DNA from: Calothrix sp. PCC 7103
GTDB lineage: Bacteria > Cyanobacteriota > Cyanobacteriia > Cyanobacteriales > Nostocaceae
Direction of reading: 5' to 3'
Length of the DNA stretch: 64,000 nt
Assembly: GCF_000331305.1 (NCBI RefSeq)
Contig: NZ_KB217478.1
Span: forward strand, 4,418,761 to 4,482,760
Within the stretch, counting starts at the first letter, position 1. Each line of letters begins with the position of its first letter. Below are positions 18,012 to 26,297 of this stretch, piece after piece. The position numbers were made by a program, and so were the translations under genes. Under the pieces are notes generated by a model. The model did no database searches and was not told the DNA's origin. It saw only the letters and a list, made by a program, of their open reading frames with translations.

Positions 18012-18290
18012 CGCTTCTATTGCGCTATATAATGCGCGGTCACATTCGTCTACTATCACATATCACATTACGAAAATTCTTTCTAGATTACCTAAATACA
18101 ATGTTTCAGTATTATACGGGAACGAAAATATATAAAGATGTATAAATATGATATTGTAAACTCCGTCTACTACTGATTTTTGGAACAGTGTTGCCTTCGG
18201 TAATCACTGTCATAGAAAGTGATTGTTAAGTTTTACAAAAAATATCGCATTTTACCTTTAAAATATCTTGAGTGGCATTTTATGCTTAAG
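18012..18290. other. Intergenic region upstream of the candidate RNA
   Basis: About 280 bp, AT-rich. A small hairpin AATCACT-GTCATAGA-AAGTGATT lies near 18202-18224. A TTTTAT box followed by GCTTAAG precedes the structured RNA candidate. Nothing else was recognised. Confidence 0.4.
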
Positions 18291-18415
18291 CAGTCCTAAG
18301 AGACCTGGCGTCACTTAACACAAAGGTAACGGCATCTGCTGTTACTAGTACCGCTCCTCACCACACAAGATGCTCGCGTTGATTAAGGCTCTGTTTTACA
18401 GTGTCTTAAGGACTG
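18291..18415 (+). ncRNA. Candidate structured small RNA (6S-like or Yfr-type)
   Basis: The ends pair: CAGTCCTAAGAGAC at 18291-18304 with GTCTTAAGGACTG at 18403-18415, giving a long closing stem. Inside, GTAACGGCA pairs with TGCTGTTAC (one G-U pair), followed by single-stranded CTCCTCACCACAC, a C-rich stretch recalling conserved loops of cyanobacterial Yfr1/Yfr2 RNAs. It is GC-richer than its surroundings, has no reading frame and is followed by a hairpin. A long closing stem around a bulged interior also fits 6S RNA, though at 125 nt it is short for that. Class undecided; strand inferred from the downstream hairpin. Confidence 0.5.
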
Positions 18416-18418
18416 TCT

Positions 18419-18447
18419 CTCCCATCCCATGATAGTCAGCATGGGAG
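18419..18447 (+). terminator. Hairpin after the RNA candidate
   Basis: CTCCCAT...ATGGGAG (7 bp, 15-nt loop) with an alternative inner CCCAT...ATGGG stem, followed by TTGTATG. It could end the small RNA transcript, or be its last helix. Confidence 0.45.
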
Positions 18448-18584
18448 TTGTATGTATCAGAAACTTGGTGGCATTTTACCCTAAGTAACGTTATATACTT
18501 ACATAATCAGGGGGTAGCACTATATACTGACTAGCATAAATCGTATGCTTAACCCTCAGGCATTTTTATAGCCATTCACCAACC

Positions 18585-18932
18585 ATGAAACTAGAGGATA
18601 TATATCAGTTTTTTGACAATCCTCCGCCAACTTACTTGTGCCAAGAACTTGCGGTATGCTACATTTTATCGGTTTTGCTAAACGAGGGAGAATCTTACGG
18701 TACTGAGTTAATCCAGAAACTAGAAAACGAATACCCAACTTATCGACTTTCAGACACTGTACTATATAGTGCAATTAAATTCTTGGAAGACGAAAAGGCA
18801 ATTACTGGTTACTGGAAAAAGCTCGAAGGGCGAGGTCGTCCTAGACGGATGTACCAAATTTCTCCCGAATGGCAGGAACACGCAAATTCGTTAGCCCAGC
18901 TATGGCAAAAGTATATCAAGGAGAGGTCTTAA
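18585..18932 (+). CDS. PadR-family transcriptional regulator
   Basis: A 115-residue winged-helix protein. CYILSVLLNEGESYGTELIQ, then LSDTVLYSAIKFLEDEKAI and GRGRPRRMYQISPEW are the PadR helix-turn-helix and wing. It lacks the long C-terminal dimerisation domain, so it belongs to the short subfamily. Cyanobacterial relatives include the circadian period extender Pex, but that assignment is not supported beyond family level. It is co-directional with the CCB gene 56 bp downstream and may be in one transcript. Confidence 0.85.
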   Translation: MKLEDIYQFFDNPPPTYLCQELAVCYILSVLLNEGESYGTELIQKLENEYPTYRLSDTVLYSAIKFLEDEKAITGYWKKLEGRGRPRRMYQISPEWQEHANSLAQLWQKYIKERS

Positions 18933-18988
18933 TTGACGAATAATTGATAATGAATAAATCGTCTCGAATCTGAACCTGACTGCTTGTT

Positions 18989-19516
18989 ATGGATAGTGCA
19001 ATTCTGCCATCAACGTTGATGCTAACGATACTTTTACTGGTTGGGCAATTCTTTTTCATCCGTGCCTCGACTAAAGACCGTACCGAAACAGCACAACTAA
19101 CTTCAAAGCAACAAGAAGCAATACTTTTGCCGCAGTTAAAGGAATATTTCCAAGCGCGGTCTTACCGGGTGGCAGCGGTAGACCCGGGCCAAAACCAAGT
19201 TACCTTTGAAGGTTTTGTCCGACCTAGCCTGTTTTTAGCAGTGTTCCTAACGCTTCTATCTACTGTCGGTACATTATGCCTTGCCTTGGTTTTGTCGCAG
19301 CTTTTTCCAAATATCGGTGCCCTCAGTGTCGGGTTGCTGCTTCTCGCGCCTTTAAGTGGATTATTTTATTGGAGAAAAGCTGGAAGGCTTGAGAAAGTTT
19401 TGCTTCGGGTTGAACCGACATCTAGCAATGAAACTTTCCCAAGCCGAATAACTGTAGTTGCTCATCGTGATGAACTTATCCAGTTACGAGAAGCACTACA
19501 GTTAGAAGATATTTGA
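18989..19516 (+). CDS. Cofactor assembly of complex C subunit B (CCB2/CCB4-type)
   Basis: A 175-residue protein. An N-terminal membrane helix (LPSTLMLTILLLVGQFFFI), a soluble loop, two adjacent helices (LFLAVFLTLLSTVGTLCLAL and IGALSVGLLLLAPLSGLFYW) and a C-terminal soluble tail match the cyanobacterial CCB2/CCB4 family, which helps attach haem c-n to cytochrome b6 of the b6f complex. It acts at the thylakoid membrane. PadR upstream may share its transcript. Confidence 0.82.
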   Translation: MDSAILPSTLMLTILLLVGQFFFIRASTKDRTETAQLTSKQQEAILLPQLKEYFQARSYRVAAVDPGQNQVTFEGFVRPSLFLAVFLTLLSTVGTLCLALVLSQLFPNIGALSVGLLLLAPLSGLFYWRKAGRLEKVLLRVEPTSSNETFPSRITVVAHRDELIQLREALQLEDI

Positions 19517-19910
19517 ATAAATACTGTTTCCCAGATTTACTTTCGTCAGATTGTTTAGGCAAGTGCTTAATTTAACCGTCTCGACAAACCTGTGAAAATT
19601 ACCAGTGCGAAGCAAATATGATTCTCCATGATGTGACATCGTGGAGAATCAATTGTACTTACTGTAATGGCGCCATTATGTAACGATAGCTATTTGGGCA
19701 ACGTTAATGAAGGCGATTATTTAACCCGTTAGACCCCTCACATTAATAGCTTTGAGGCTTTTTGGGTGATAACACGAATCTAATATGGCTGGCAAGCGAG
19801 CCACATAATTAAGAAAAAATGAATTTTTAAATAAAGGTCGCCTTTTTGCCAGTTAATTATTGTCAATGACCAAAAATATCAACTGTCCTTGACATTTGGT
19901 AATTGGTTTC
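19517..19910. other. Intergenic region between convergent genes with terminator-like hairpins
   Basis: About 390 bp. It holds the strong hairpin at 19620-19650, a GGCGCC site near 19669, and a TGTCAA...TTGACA inverted pair around 19862-19895 that may end the DUF3155 transcript. No reading frame convinced me. Confidence 0.5.
19620..19650 (+). terminator. Hairpin downstream of the CCB gene
   Basis: GATTCTCCA...TGGAGAATC, a perfect 9-bp stem with a 13-nt loop that can pair further, about 100 bp after the stop. It is followed by AATTGTACTT, which is only weakly T-rich. Confidence 0.55.
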
Positions 19911-20228
19911 TTATCTACCTGCGATAGCCAGTACCTCCTGCCCCGAAGAAGGCTCCAATGTTCTCAGGCTAGGAAATAGAAAATGATTCTCTTCAACGTA
20001 TTGAGCACCGAACAAACCTTTTTCAGCCCAAAAGTATCGGTCTGTAGTATGTTCGTTACGCTTTACGAGTAACAAAGCAGGTGGCAGAATACCTTCGGTT
20101 TGTATGAACCTTCTGGCTGCCGTTACAGGTTTCTCCTCACCGCTGTCGATGCTATATTGAGGCACGTGCTCTAGAATTCGCCGTCCTTCCTGGCGCCTAC
20201 GGCTCTTCCGCTTGCGTCTCCTTGCCAA
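19911..20228 (-). CDS. DUF3155 family protein
   Basis: A 105-residue cyanobacteria-specific protein. I chose the TTG at 20228: AGGAGG lies 8 bp upstream and the product then begins MARRRKRKSRRRQEGRRILE, the usual family start; an upstream TTG at 20249 would read through the ribosome site. The strongly basic N-terminus suggests nucleic-acid contact; the rest includes KPVTAARRFIQTEGILPPAL and RYFWAEKGLFGAQYVEENHF. Function unknown. Confidence 0.85.
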   Translation of the reverse strand: MARRRKRKSRRRQEGRRILEHVPQYSIDSGEEKPVTAARRFIQTEGILPPALLLVKRNEHTTDRYFWAEKGLFGAQYVEENHFLFPSLRTLEPSSGQEVLAIAGR

Positions 20229-20548
20229 GCTAAATTCCTCCTCTTTCAAGCAAAAAGATTGTAGTTATAGCTACAAAATCCGTCGTAATTATAAAAGTTC
20301 TAGATTAAAAAATCAACTGTTTTTAAATAAATGATACAACTCTTTAGGACAAGGCGTAAAACTTTTTTACTATAAAAGTATAAAAATAATACTGCAGGAG
20401 GTTGATAAATTGAAATTGATAACAAAAAATATCGTAGGAGTGAAGATGTAACCTATGCTGTTGCTCAGTTAACACAATAATCCTGAGAGCGTTATTATTG
20501 TTAAGTACCTTTGTGGCTTGGAGCGTAATTGCCAAGCAGTAGCTAAAA

Positions 20549-21940
20549 ATGTTAATGTCCGCCAGTACGGAGTTTATTGCTCTAGTAAGGGAGCAGATGG
20601 CGCTGTTAGCCCAAGGGCTGGGAGCATCTTTGAGTATTTTATATTTGACTACTGAACTTGTTGAAGCCCATGTTACGGAAGCAAAATTAGTTCCTGTAGT
20701 GATTTTCCCCGAAACAGCAGCTTTAAAAGGCGCCGATACAAACGAAGACGGTTTAAATACTTTTAGTTCTTTAGTGCGGACTGACAGTACAGAAGATAGT
20801 ACAATTGATGGTACGAAGAATGCCAATGCTATTTTTCTACCTAATATAGATAACAAGTTATTAGCAAGACCATATCTAGCTGCAACAGAACGTGATGAAA
20901 ATTGGATAGGTTCAAGTAATCTTAGTCAAAAATTTGTATTGAATGATAACCAACTGGTTTTGCCATTGGTTCACGAAAATATGATGTTGGGCGTTTTAGT
21001 GACAACCTGTACTCTTGGAAGAATGTGGAATGAACAAGAGCGAGGTGAAATTAAGCGGGTTGTACAAACGCTGGCAATAGCCTGCATTTTAGACCAGAAA
21101 CGAGCCTGGTTGCATTCTCAGTTACATTCGTCCCAAATTATTCAGGAAAAGCAGCAAGATTTATTAGACAGTTTGCTACATCAATTTCGTAACCCGTTAA
21201 CTGCATTACGAACTTTTGGCAAATTATTAATGAAGCGATTGCAACCAGGAGACAAGAACCGTGAGGTTGCTACATCAATTGTGCGCGAAAGCGACCGTTT
21301 GCAGGAATTGCTTCAGAAGTTTGATGAAGTGATTGATTTAAGATCTGAAGAATTTGCTCCTTTGCTACAGTCTAATAAACAATTACAAGCTTCGGCACCT
21401 ACATCAAAATCGCCAAAAAGAGCATTATTATTACCTGGTTCAGATGAACTGGAAACTGATTGCGATGTTAGAGATATACTTTTGCCACTATTAGACTCTG
21501 CAAATGCAATTGCTGCAGAGCGAGGTTTACAGCTAATTTGTAATATACCAAGTCAGTTGCCTTTGTTACGTGCGTCGAGTAAAGCATTGCGCGAAGTTTT
21601 CAGCAATATTATTGATAATGCTTTGAAATATACTCCTAGTGGAGGAAAAGTTTTAGTTGAAGCGGGGCTTTTTAAGGGGGATATGCAAGGAGTAGAGATT
21701 AGTGATACAGGACCAGGTATCCCACAACAAGATTTAGAGCATCTTGGTGAACGTCATTATCGAGGGGTGCAAGCACAAACCGATATTCCGGGTACAGGTT
21801 TAGGTATTTCTATTGCTCAACAGTTAATAGAGCAAATGCAGGGCGAAATTGAAGTAATAAGCCCTGCAATTAATTCAGTAATTAAATCGTCCGACATTGT
21901 AGGAACCACTTTTATTGTATGGTTGCCAGTTGCTTCGTAA
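20549..21940 (+). CDS. Soluble sensor histidine kinase with GAF-like domain (Hik2/CSK-like)
   Basis: A 463-residue cytoplasmic kinase. Residues about 1-190 form a GAF-like sensor domain (ending VLVTTCTLGRMWNEQERGEI). The H-box reads LLHQFRNPLTALRTFGKLLM, and the ATPase has FSNIIDNALKYTPSGG, DTGPGIPQ and GTGLGISIAQQLIEQM. The H-box with ALRTFGKLL resembles cyanobacterial Hik2 and its chloroplast relative CSK, which report on redox and salt; this is an inference from motif memory. The output regulator is not adjacent. ATGs at 20549 and 20555 are both possible starts. Confidence 0.8.
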   Translation: MLMSASTEFIALVREQMALLAQGLGASLSILYLTTELVEAHVTEAKLVPVVIFPETAALKGADTNEDGLNTFSSLVRTDSTEDSTIDGTKNANAIFLPNIDNKLLARPYLAATERDENWIGSSNLSQKFVLNDNQLVLPLVHENMMLGVLVTTCTLGRMWNEQERGEIKRVVQTLAIACILDQKRAWLHSQLHSSQIIQEKQQDLLDSLLHQFRNPLTALRTFGKLLMKRLQPGDKNREVATSIVRESDRLQELLQKFDEVIDLRSEEFAPLLQSNKQLQASAPTSKSPKRALLLPGSDELETDCDVRDILLPLLDSANAIAAERGLQLICNIPSQLPLLRASSKALREVFSNIIDNALKYTPSGGKVLVEAGLFKGDMQGVEISDTGPGIPQQDLEHLGERHYRGVQAQTDIPGTGLGISIAQQLIEQMQGEIEVISPAINSVIKSSDIVGTTFIVWLPVAS

Positions 21941-21962
21941 GTTGGGCGTACTGCCCACCTTA
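21938..21962. terminator. Bidirectional hairpin between convergent genes
   Basis: TAAGTTGGGC-GTACT-GCCCACCTTA. The stem overlaps the kinase stop and ends 2 bp before the SLH gene's stop. The same GGGC/GCCCACC motif recurs in the repeats near 37881 and 38072, so this may be a dispersed palindrome used as a terminator. Confidence 0.6.
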
Positions 21963-21963
21963 C

Positions 21964-23217
21964 TTATTTGAGGGAAATCTGCAAGTTTTGACCAATAGTC
22001 ATTTGGAGGTCAGTGTCAGGGTCGATAACAATTAGGTCAACGCTGTTTCTTCCGAAGAAGGCACCGATTAAACCACCAATTGCTGCACCACCAAGAACTT
22101 CTTCTGTTGCGATAGCGCGGTCACCAGTTACGGCAGAAACTGCGGCTGCTGCTCCGGCGCCTAATGCTGCATTTTTAAGTGCAGAACCAATACGGCTACC
22201 TTTTTCGATTCTTTGAGTTTTAGTGATTGTTTCAGACTGAGCAGTGATTTTATATTCTTGACCAGTAGTAGTTACTAACTTGTCTGCTATAAATTGTGAA
22301 CCTTTTGTACCTTTAACTGGTTTAAGTTGACCAATAACTTGGCTACCCGCTGGAATTACAATTGTTCCTTTATCGGTGACTACGTTTTGAGCAACTGTTA
22401 AAGTTAAAGGTGCCGTTTCATCTTGAGTAACAAGAATTTTTTCTGCTTTGTCGTATTTAACTGGAATTGTAGTACCTTGAGGAATTACAACGGCGACAGG
22501 AGGTTTTTCAACTTCGTTAAGTGCGACTATGTATGGCGAGTTGATAGCAGCAACCTGATTAGTACTAACTAATGCTTGATAAATAAATGCTGCTACTTGA
22601 GCGCGGGTTGCTACTTGCTCAGGGTTAAGGAACTGAACATTAGGATAGTTAACTACAATCCGGTTTTCTGTTGCTGCTGCAATTGGTGAGCGAGCATAAT
22701 TCGCGATATTTGTAGAATCGTTAAAGGTTTGTAGTGTGGTTTCAACGTTACCTTGAGGACTAAATTCTAAGCCATTAGCTAGTGAAACTAATACTTGTTG
22801 GCGAGGAATTTGTTCTTCTGGAGCGAAACGGTTGTTAGGATATCCAGCTAAAAAGCCTGTGGCATAAGCTTGTTGAATTGCACTTGCAGCCCAGTAATTG
22901 CTGCGTACATCTGAAAATGTTGGGCTTTGACGAATTTGATTTTTCGGGAAAGCTTTGTTTATCATCGCTGCGAACTGAGCGCGCGTTACTGGAGCTTGTG
23001 GACGGAATGAACCATCAGGAAATCCAGCGATAATATTACGTTGCGCTAATTGTTGAATGAACTGCGCTGCCCAATAATCGGACTGTACATCAGTAAATGT
23101 AGTTGCTGTTTGAGCGAATGATGGTGCTGATACGACCATTGGGGCAATTGTACCTGCGGTAATACCCATAGCCATGAATGCTGCCATACCCGATGATAAA
23201 CGATTTCTGTGTGCCAT
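21964..23217 (-). CDS. S-layer-homology (SLH) domain protein with TrbI-like C-terminal barrel domain
   Basis: A 417-residue protein from the ATG at 23217, which has GGGGAG 10 bp upstream; an upstream in-frame start would add 25 Lys-rich residues. It has a signal peptide (MAAFMAMGITAGTIAPMVVS, cleavage near SFAQT) and three SLH repeats (FTDVQSDYWAAQFIQQLAQR, FSDVRSNYWAASAIQQAYAT, and a third near residue 170). The C-terminal domain (IPQGTTIPVKYDKAEKILVT to the Gly/Ala-rich ALGAGAAAAVSAV) has the conjugal-transfer TrbI-like fold. SLH repeats probably anchor it to peptidoglycan. The C-terminal half is paralogous to the gene at 23773. Confidence 0.85.
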   Translation of the reverse strand: MAHRNRLSSGMAAFMAMGITAGTIAPMVVSAPSFAQTATTFTDVQSDYWAAQFIQQLAQRNIIAGFPDGSFRPQAPVTRAQFAAMINKAFPKNQIRQSPTFSDVRSNYWAASAIQQAYATGFLAGYPNNRFAPEEQIPRQQVLVSLANGLEFSPQGNVETTLQTFNDSTNIANYARSPIAAATENRIVVNYPNVQFLNPEQVATRAQVAAFIYQALVSTNQVAAINSPYIVALNEVEKPPVAVVIPQGTTIPVKYDKAEKILVTQDETAPLTLTVAQNVVTDKGTIVIPAGSQVIGQLKPVKGTKGSQFIADKLVTTTGQEYKITAQSETITKTQRIEKGSRIGSALKNAALGAGAAAAVSAVTGDRAIATEEVLGGAAIGGLIGAFFGRNSVDLIVIDPDTDLQMTIGQNLQISLK

Positions 23218-23772
23218 TTTTTTATTTCTCCCCAACACTTTTTGCTTTTGTTTGTTAGTTAATTTGACTTTTTTGGGCTTTGAATGTTCCAATTATTACG
23301 CTAATTTCAGTAATGTCATTTAGATGAAATTATTCAATGAAGTACTGAAGATATGAATAGCAAACCTGCTTATTAAAGACATTAAAAAATATCCATTTGC
23401 AGTCTTAGAAAGCAAACATTTGCATTCAGTGCAACTACAATGGTTTTTGATATAATGGTTTTGGTAGATTATCAAGTTTTGTTTGCTTTATCTAAACTAG
23501 TTGGCAAAATATAATATCAATAAAGCCGTTAGTTTAAATTAGAAGATGTAGAAACCGGGTTTATATCCAAAATTTTCATTATAGATATTGAAAAAGAAAC
23601 TCAGTTTCTAAAACTCTTTTTCTGAGCCTGATATATTGAATGACGCAGTATAAAAAAAATAGTTGCATGGCTGTGGAAAAAATTTTGATGTTGCAATAAT
23701 TAAGCGGTCGTCTCTGTTGAGTACGACCGCTGCTTTCTAGGGATGTTAAAAGTCACGTGCGCTTATGAGGTG
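23218..23772. other. Intergenic region with a terminator for the upstream minus-strand gene
   Basis: About 550 bp. The portion near 23220-23460 is the promoter side of the SLH gene and includes a T-rich leader. AGAAACCGGGTTT near 23549 is half of the dispersed AAACCGGGTTT palindrome. The only strong structure is the hairpin at 23703-23731. No gene seen. Confidence 0.5.
23703..23731 (-). terminator. Terminator-like hairpin of the 23773-24474 gene
   Basis: AGCGGTCGT...ACGACCGCT, a perfect 9-bp GC-rich stem with an 11-nt loop. On the minus strand it is followed by TTAATTATTG, weakly T-rich. It lies 42 bp downstream of the minus-strand gene. Confidence 0.7.
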
Positions 23773-24474
23773 TTATCTATTGTTTAAAGATACAGTCAAC
23801 GGACCAGTTAGTCTTAACGTCAAGTCTCTTTGTGTATCTATAGATATTACTTCTGCATCGCTACGACGTAGTAAGATACTCGCTAAGGCGCCTGCACCAC
23901 CACCAGCTAATAACTCACCAATTTCAATCTTTCTGTTACCTGTAATCAATCCGATAATAGCACCGGCGCCTGCACCATATGCCGCATCTGTGAGAATTTG
24001 ACCAGTATTAGAACTTTTGGTGATTTTCTCTGTACGAGTAACAATATTTGATTCTGCATAGATTTCTTGCTTGCGTCCAGAAGGGAACTCGATTTCGCGC
24101 GCGACAAATTGGGCGCCTTTTTGAGAGTTTCTATTAGCTGGTTGAACTTTACCTGTAATTTTACTGTCGCGAGGAATCAATACATTTCCTCTACTATCAG
24201 TAATGTTATTAGGTACTGTAAGAGTAATATCTACAGTTTCATCTTTGGATACAATAATTTTATCTTTTTCGTATGTAGTTGGAATTCTTGCTCCGGAACT
24301 AATTGTAATGTCACGGTTATAGTTATAGTTACCACCATTCCTTGGTTGCCCGATTCTATACTGAGCGTTAGCTGGTGACAATATGAATATAGGAGCAACT
24401 GTACCTGTGGTAATTGCCATTGCCATCATGGCAGCAGCACCAGATTTCCAACGGCGAAGGCTTTTCATTTTCAA
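23773..24474 (-). CDS. Exported TrbI-like domain protein, paralogue of the SLH protein
   Basis: A 233-residue protein with a signal peptide (AAAMMAMAITTGTVAPIFIL, cleavage near ANAQY) that closely resembles that of the SLH protein. The mature part (ISSGARIPTTYEKDKIIVSK, DETVDITLTVPNN, GAGAGAIIGLITGNRKIEIG, DTQRDLTLRLTGPLTVSL) aligns through the last 200 residues of the gene at 21964 but has no SLH repeats. The pair probably arose by duplication with loss or gain of the SLH anchor. It is likely periplasmic; function unknown. Confidence 0.8.
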   Translation of the reverse strand: MKMKSLRRWKSGAAAMMAMAITTGTVAPIFILSPANAQYRIGQPRNGGNYNYNRDITISSGARIPTTYEKDKIIVSKDETVDITLTVPNNITDSRGNVLIPRDSKITGKVQPANRNSQKGAQFVAREIEFPSGRKQEIYAESNIVTRTEKITKSSNTGQILTDAAYGAGAGAIIGLITGNRKIEIGELLAGGGAGALASILLRRSDAEVISIDTQRDLTLRLTGPLTVSLNNR

Positions 24475-24651
24475 GTTTCCTCAATTTGATGAGCGTTAAA
24501 TTTATTGACGTGGTGGTACTGACGAAAGTTTCTAATATTTTTACAACCTGTCTTACGATATATATCTATTGAATGTAGTTTTTGAATAACTGCTAAGACG
24601 TAACTATTGTAAAGTTGTTCCAAAACATCAGAGCTAACTAGTGTATTTACT

Positions 24652-25056
24652 TTATTCAATTAGATAGCTATACCAACCAGTTTCACCTTGACTATTTTTT
24701 TGAGGTTGCAGCAGACGCCATGTCTTGCCTTCCTTTTGTAACTGCATGTAAACTTCAAATGGCTTTTTGGGCTGCGTCAGTTCGCGCTCGCTCAGTTTTA
24801 AGGATAAATCGTAAGTTCCTTTAACTATGTAAGCAGGTAAGGTGTTGATTGTTTTAGATTGTAGCTGTTTAATTGCTAGATGCTTAACGTTAAATCCTTT
24901 CACATCTAAATCTAGCTGCTTACTAAGCTGCTGTTGAGTTTGCTCAAGTTGAACTGCAATGGCTTTTTTGACCAACCCGTTTGTTGGTGTCAATGGGTTA
25001 CTGTTACATCCGCTTAGTAATACTACCATCACAGCTATTACAATTAACCGAACCAT
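24652..25056 (-). CDS. Small lipoprotein of unknown function
   Basis: A 134-residue protein from the ATG at 25056, which has AAGGAGC 8 bp upstream; an upstream ATG at 25086 lacks this. The lipobox is VMVVLLSGC, with cysteine near residue 17. The body is basic and helical then strand-rich (KAIAVQLEQTQQQLSKQLDL, FEVYMQLQKEGKTWRLLQP). It is not recognised further. Its orientation and 177-bp gap from the TrbI-like gene do not prove an operon. Confidence 0.75.
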   Translation of the reverse strand: MVRLIVIAVMVVLLSGCNSNPLTPTNGLVKKAIAVQLEQTQQQLSKQLDLDVKGFNVKHLAIKQLQSKTINTLPAYIVKGTYDLSLKLSERELTQPKKPFEVYMQLQKEGKTWRLLQPQKNSQGETGWYSYLIE

Positions 25057-25141
25057 TCGTACTGCTCCTTTTTTAAGACTTACCATCTTAATAATAGGGG
25101 AGGCACCTGCCTGAATGGTTTGCTTTAAAATTGTTTTAAAA

Positions 25142-25215
25142 CGAGCGTGGCAGGACTCGAACCTGCGGCAGACGGATTAGAAATCCGTTACTCTATCCAG
25201 CTGAGTTACACGCCC
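25142..25215 (-). tRNA. tRNA-Arg (anticodon UCU)
   Basis: Read on the minus strand, the acceptor 5' arm GGGCGTG pairs with CACGCTC (one G-U). The D arm ACTC...GAGT, anticodon stem ACGGA/TCCGT with loop TTTCTAA (anticodon TCT, reads AGA/AGG) and T arm GCAGG-TTCGAGT-CCTGC are all present. The CCA end is not encoded. No intron. Confidence 0.97.
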
Positions 25216-25506
25216 AGTTTACAATATAAAGATTTTACATTAATTTTTAAAAAAAAGCAATAGGGTATTGTAAATTTTAGTCAAAACTAAAATCTAGGTG
25301 TAATATATATTGTTACTTGTATAATCACAGGATAGCATTGATGAGGCGCCGGGTGGATAGTTAAGTTGAATAAAAGTAAAATTATGCTAACTTGTATCCA
25401 GTATATTGATATACAAGATACAAAGTAAAAGCAATTGACTTTCAGAGTCAGTGTGCTGTTTATAAAAAATAACAATGCCCCTGTCAGGAGTAGTGAAGCG
25501 TTTGTC

Positions 25507-26166
25507 ATGTTCATTTTAAAGCGGCAGGATGTTGAAATATCAACCATTCAGCACCCAAAGCGAGACCAGCAGGTGCCCATTCTTTATTATCAGGGGCAAA
25601 CTTTTCGCTTGATAAGTGTATTTAGAGCAAATCAAGAAGAAGAAGCCAAGGCATTATGGCGTGAGTTGACGGATAATCGAGGTAAAGCTTGTATTCTTCT
25701 CGAAGAACCAGACCGTTACAGCGTTTGGGGAAAAGTCCGTCTTGAGCAATTAGGTGCAGAAACTGAAGATTCAATAAAGACGACGACTTTGCTTGTAGCT
25801 AGTATTTTATTACTACAGTCGATACATATTGATATTGAAGAATTTCTAGGCGCCCGACAAGCCGTATTATTTGAAAAAGATATGGCAGAAGTGTGTAGAC
25901 AAAAGCAATATCCCCAAGCATCTTCACCTGAGTTATTTAAATATTTGTTAAATGTCAACCCATTACAGGCAGCTCAATTGCCAACCTGGCAGGAAAATCA
26001 TGTAGTCACGTTTTTACAGGAACTGCATCGGTTGGGTAAAGTTTATTTTGGAAACACAAACTTTGCTCATCCTGTTGTTGATAAATTACAAGAGATGTCA
26101 GAAAGTGACCTTTCGTTTTTTATAAACTGGCTCAATCAATCACCTGTGAATAAAATTTGGCATTAG
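25507..26166 (+). CDS. Conserved protein of unknown function
   Basis: A 219-residue cytoplasmic protein from the ATG at 25507 (MFILKRQDVEIS); the upstream in-frame extension looks non-coding. It is mixed alpha/beta with no membrane segment. Segments such as QGQTFRLISVFRANQEEEAK, ACILLEEPDRYSVWGKVRLE and the C-terminal LSFFINWLNQSPVNKIW suggest a compact globular domain. I do not recognise the family. It is 130 bp upstream of the membrane protein on the same strand and may form an operon with the next two genes. Confidence 0.65.
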   Translation: MFILKRQDVEISTIQHPKRDQQVPILYYQGQTFRLISVFRANQEEEAKALWRELTDNRGKACILLEEPDRYSVWGKVRLEQLGAETEDSIKTTTLLVASILLLQSIHIDIEEFLGARQAVLFEKDMAEVCRQKQYPQASSPELFKYLLNVNPLQAAQLPTWQENHVVTFLQELHRLGKVYFGNTNFAHPVVDKLQEMSESDLSFFINWLNQSPVNKIWH

Positions 26167-26297
26167 TGTTTAGTAGTTTTACTTAGGCTGAAGTTTGGGT
26201 AAAGCGAGTATATTGTGGGTTTAAGCAGTTCCAACTGCAAGCTGTCAATCCAACTCAGTTAAAAAAACTACAATACGCATAGCACAAATAAATTAGT

